Positions 63,449 through 64,000 of a stretch of 64,000 nucleotides of DNA are shown here, in pieces. The translations under genes were made by a program, and so were the position numbers. Position 1 is the first letter of the stretch, and each line of letters begins with the position of its first letter. The DNA is from Plasmodium brasilianum (lineage: Eukaryota; Apicomplexa; Aconoidasida; Haemosporida; Plasmodiidae): contig NC_090115.1 in the NCBI RefSeq assembly GCF_023973825.1, positions 1,116,001 to 1,180,000 on the forward strand, in the 5' to 3' direction. The notes beneath the pieces were generated by a model. The model had not been told where the DNA came from. It saw nothing but the letters and a program-made list of their open reading frames with translations, and did no database searches.

Positions 63449-64000
63449 TTATATATTCTGATTTAAAAGGTATCTACTTATAATTTGATGTAACCTTTTA
63501 AAAGCGCATGTTGCTTGACCTGGACAATCCGTTTTTCCATAGCAGCATAAAAGTATAAAAGTAATACATAACATAGATAGATAAAAAAGAACTAATAATA
63601 TCTTTTTGATCAATTTCTTGTTTGACATAACTAAAGAATATACTTGCCGTTTTTTTCTTAAATATAAAAGATCCTTATCTATATCTTGATGCTTTAATGA
63701 ATGACGTTTATTACATGAATTGTTTTGAAATAAATCTGATTCATTTTTTGAGTCTACCTTCTTTAAAAATGTATGTGAGTTTTTGTGTTTTTGAACAATA
63801 TTACAATGTTTTAAGTTATGTTTTTTTTTTAAATTTCGTTTAATATTGGATGAATCATGTTGTTTTTGAAATTTTGTGTATTGCATCAAATCATTAAATT
63901 CTTGTTCAGAAATATCACGTTGCATTAAATTAGTAAATATTTTTTTAAATTCTTCATCATGTTCTAATGAATTTGGTCTTTCTATAAAGGAATCATCGCT
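63449..64000 (-). CDS. exported protein, partial, 5' end beyond the window
   Basis: The minus-strand frame is open from the window edge at 64000 (SDDSFIERPNSLEHDEEF..) to a stop at 63449-63451, giving 183 residues. The start, signal peptide and export motif must lie outside the window. The visible part is charged and Lys/His/Gln-rich (RDISEQEFNDLMQYTKFQ, SNIKRNLKKKHNLKHC). One or two hydrophobic segments follow near the C-terminus (ILLVLFYLSMLCITFILLCC), with a Cys-containing tail (YGKTDCPGQATC). EFKKIFTNLM and EFNDLM look like two related units. The second resembles EFNYLM in the minus-strand gene at 48101, suggesting the same broad family of subtelomeric exported proteins. No break is seen. 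Confidence 0.82.
   Translation of the reverse strand, partial: SDDSFIERPNSLEHDEEFKKIFTNLMQRDISEQEFNDLMQYTKFQKQHDSSNIKRNLKKKHNLKHCNIVQKHKNSHTFLKKVDSKNESDLFQNNSCNKRHSLKHQDIDKDLLYLRKKRQVYSLVMSNKKLIKKILLVLFYLSMLCITFILLCCYGKTDCPGQATCAFKRLHQIISRYLLNQNI

Noticed and set aside
1..64000. Telomere-repeat arrays, tRNA or rRNA genes, transposons, CRISPR arrays
   Set aside because: I looked for tandem TT[TC]AGGG units, tRNA-like sequence, transposase-like motifs and regular direct repeats with spacers, and found none. The subtelomeric assignment rests on gene families only.

Overview
The window is extremely A+T-rich nuclear DNA from a malaria parasite. It has long gene-poor stretches, many A and T homopolymers, GT..AG introns of roughly 60-160 bp, and small multi-exon genes for exported or surface proteins. 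Several genes share one plan: a first exon of about 29 codons encoding a signal peptide, a second exon carrying an export-type R-x-L motif near residue 23, then two C-terminal membrane segments, often ending in a YYHKKVKKYEKIKFRKR-like tail. That plan is typical of the fam-l/fam-m genes of Plasmodium malariae. Together with one pir gene, one STP1 gene and further exported-protein genes, it indicates a subtelomere of P. malariae or a very close relative. All homology statements come from recognising motifs, not from a search. I could not separate fam-l from fam-m with confidence.

Layout. 0-11 kb (+): a fam-l/m pseudogene (709-1680), a three-exon pir gene (5466-6430) and a fam-l/m gene broken only by an A-tract (10218-11162). 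13-18 kb (-): a decayed exported-protein gene (13201-13954) and an unidentified remnant (17603-17875). 20-26 kb (+): two intact exported-protein genes in tandem (20463-21281, 25015-25874). 27-36 kb (-): a decayed gene (27219-27567), a decayed pir (28561-29579) and an STP1 gene (33093-35675) with one A-tract frameshift. 41-46 kb (+): an intact fam-l/m gene (41876-42854) followed by a pseudogene (45404-46281). 47-48 kb (-): an intact exported-protein gene. 54-60 kb (+): an intact fam-l/m gene (54846-55702) followed by a pseudogene (58961-59800). A further exported-protein gene (-) runs off the right edge at 64000.

The three plus-strand pairs (20.4/25.0, 41.9/45.4, 54.8/59.0 kb), 3.5-4.6 kb apart, fit the doublets described for fam-l/fam-m. 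In two of them the downstream member belongs to a different exported family, recognised by a [KR]-[IL]-D-x-[YI]-x-E-x-x-IF motif.

The most notable signals are these. (1) Many 'intergenic' stretches hide decayed genes that keep one reading frame over 80-220 codons while collecting in-frame stops and almost no indels. (2) Two otherwise intact genes are broken only in A10 or A13 runs. (3) The export-motif arginine lies at residue 22-23 of exon 2 in nine genes, while the fifth motif position varies. (4) Short sequence elements recur at fixed distances downstream of several fam genes.

Functionally this looks like a reservoir of variant and exported proteins (red-cell remodelling and surface antigens), not a metabolic locus. 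I saw no tRNA, rRNA, telomere-repeat array or mobile element.
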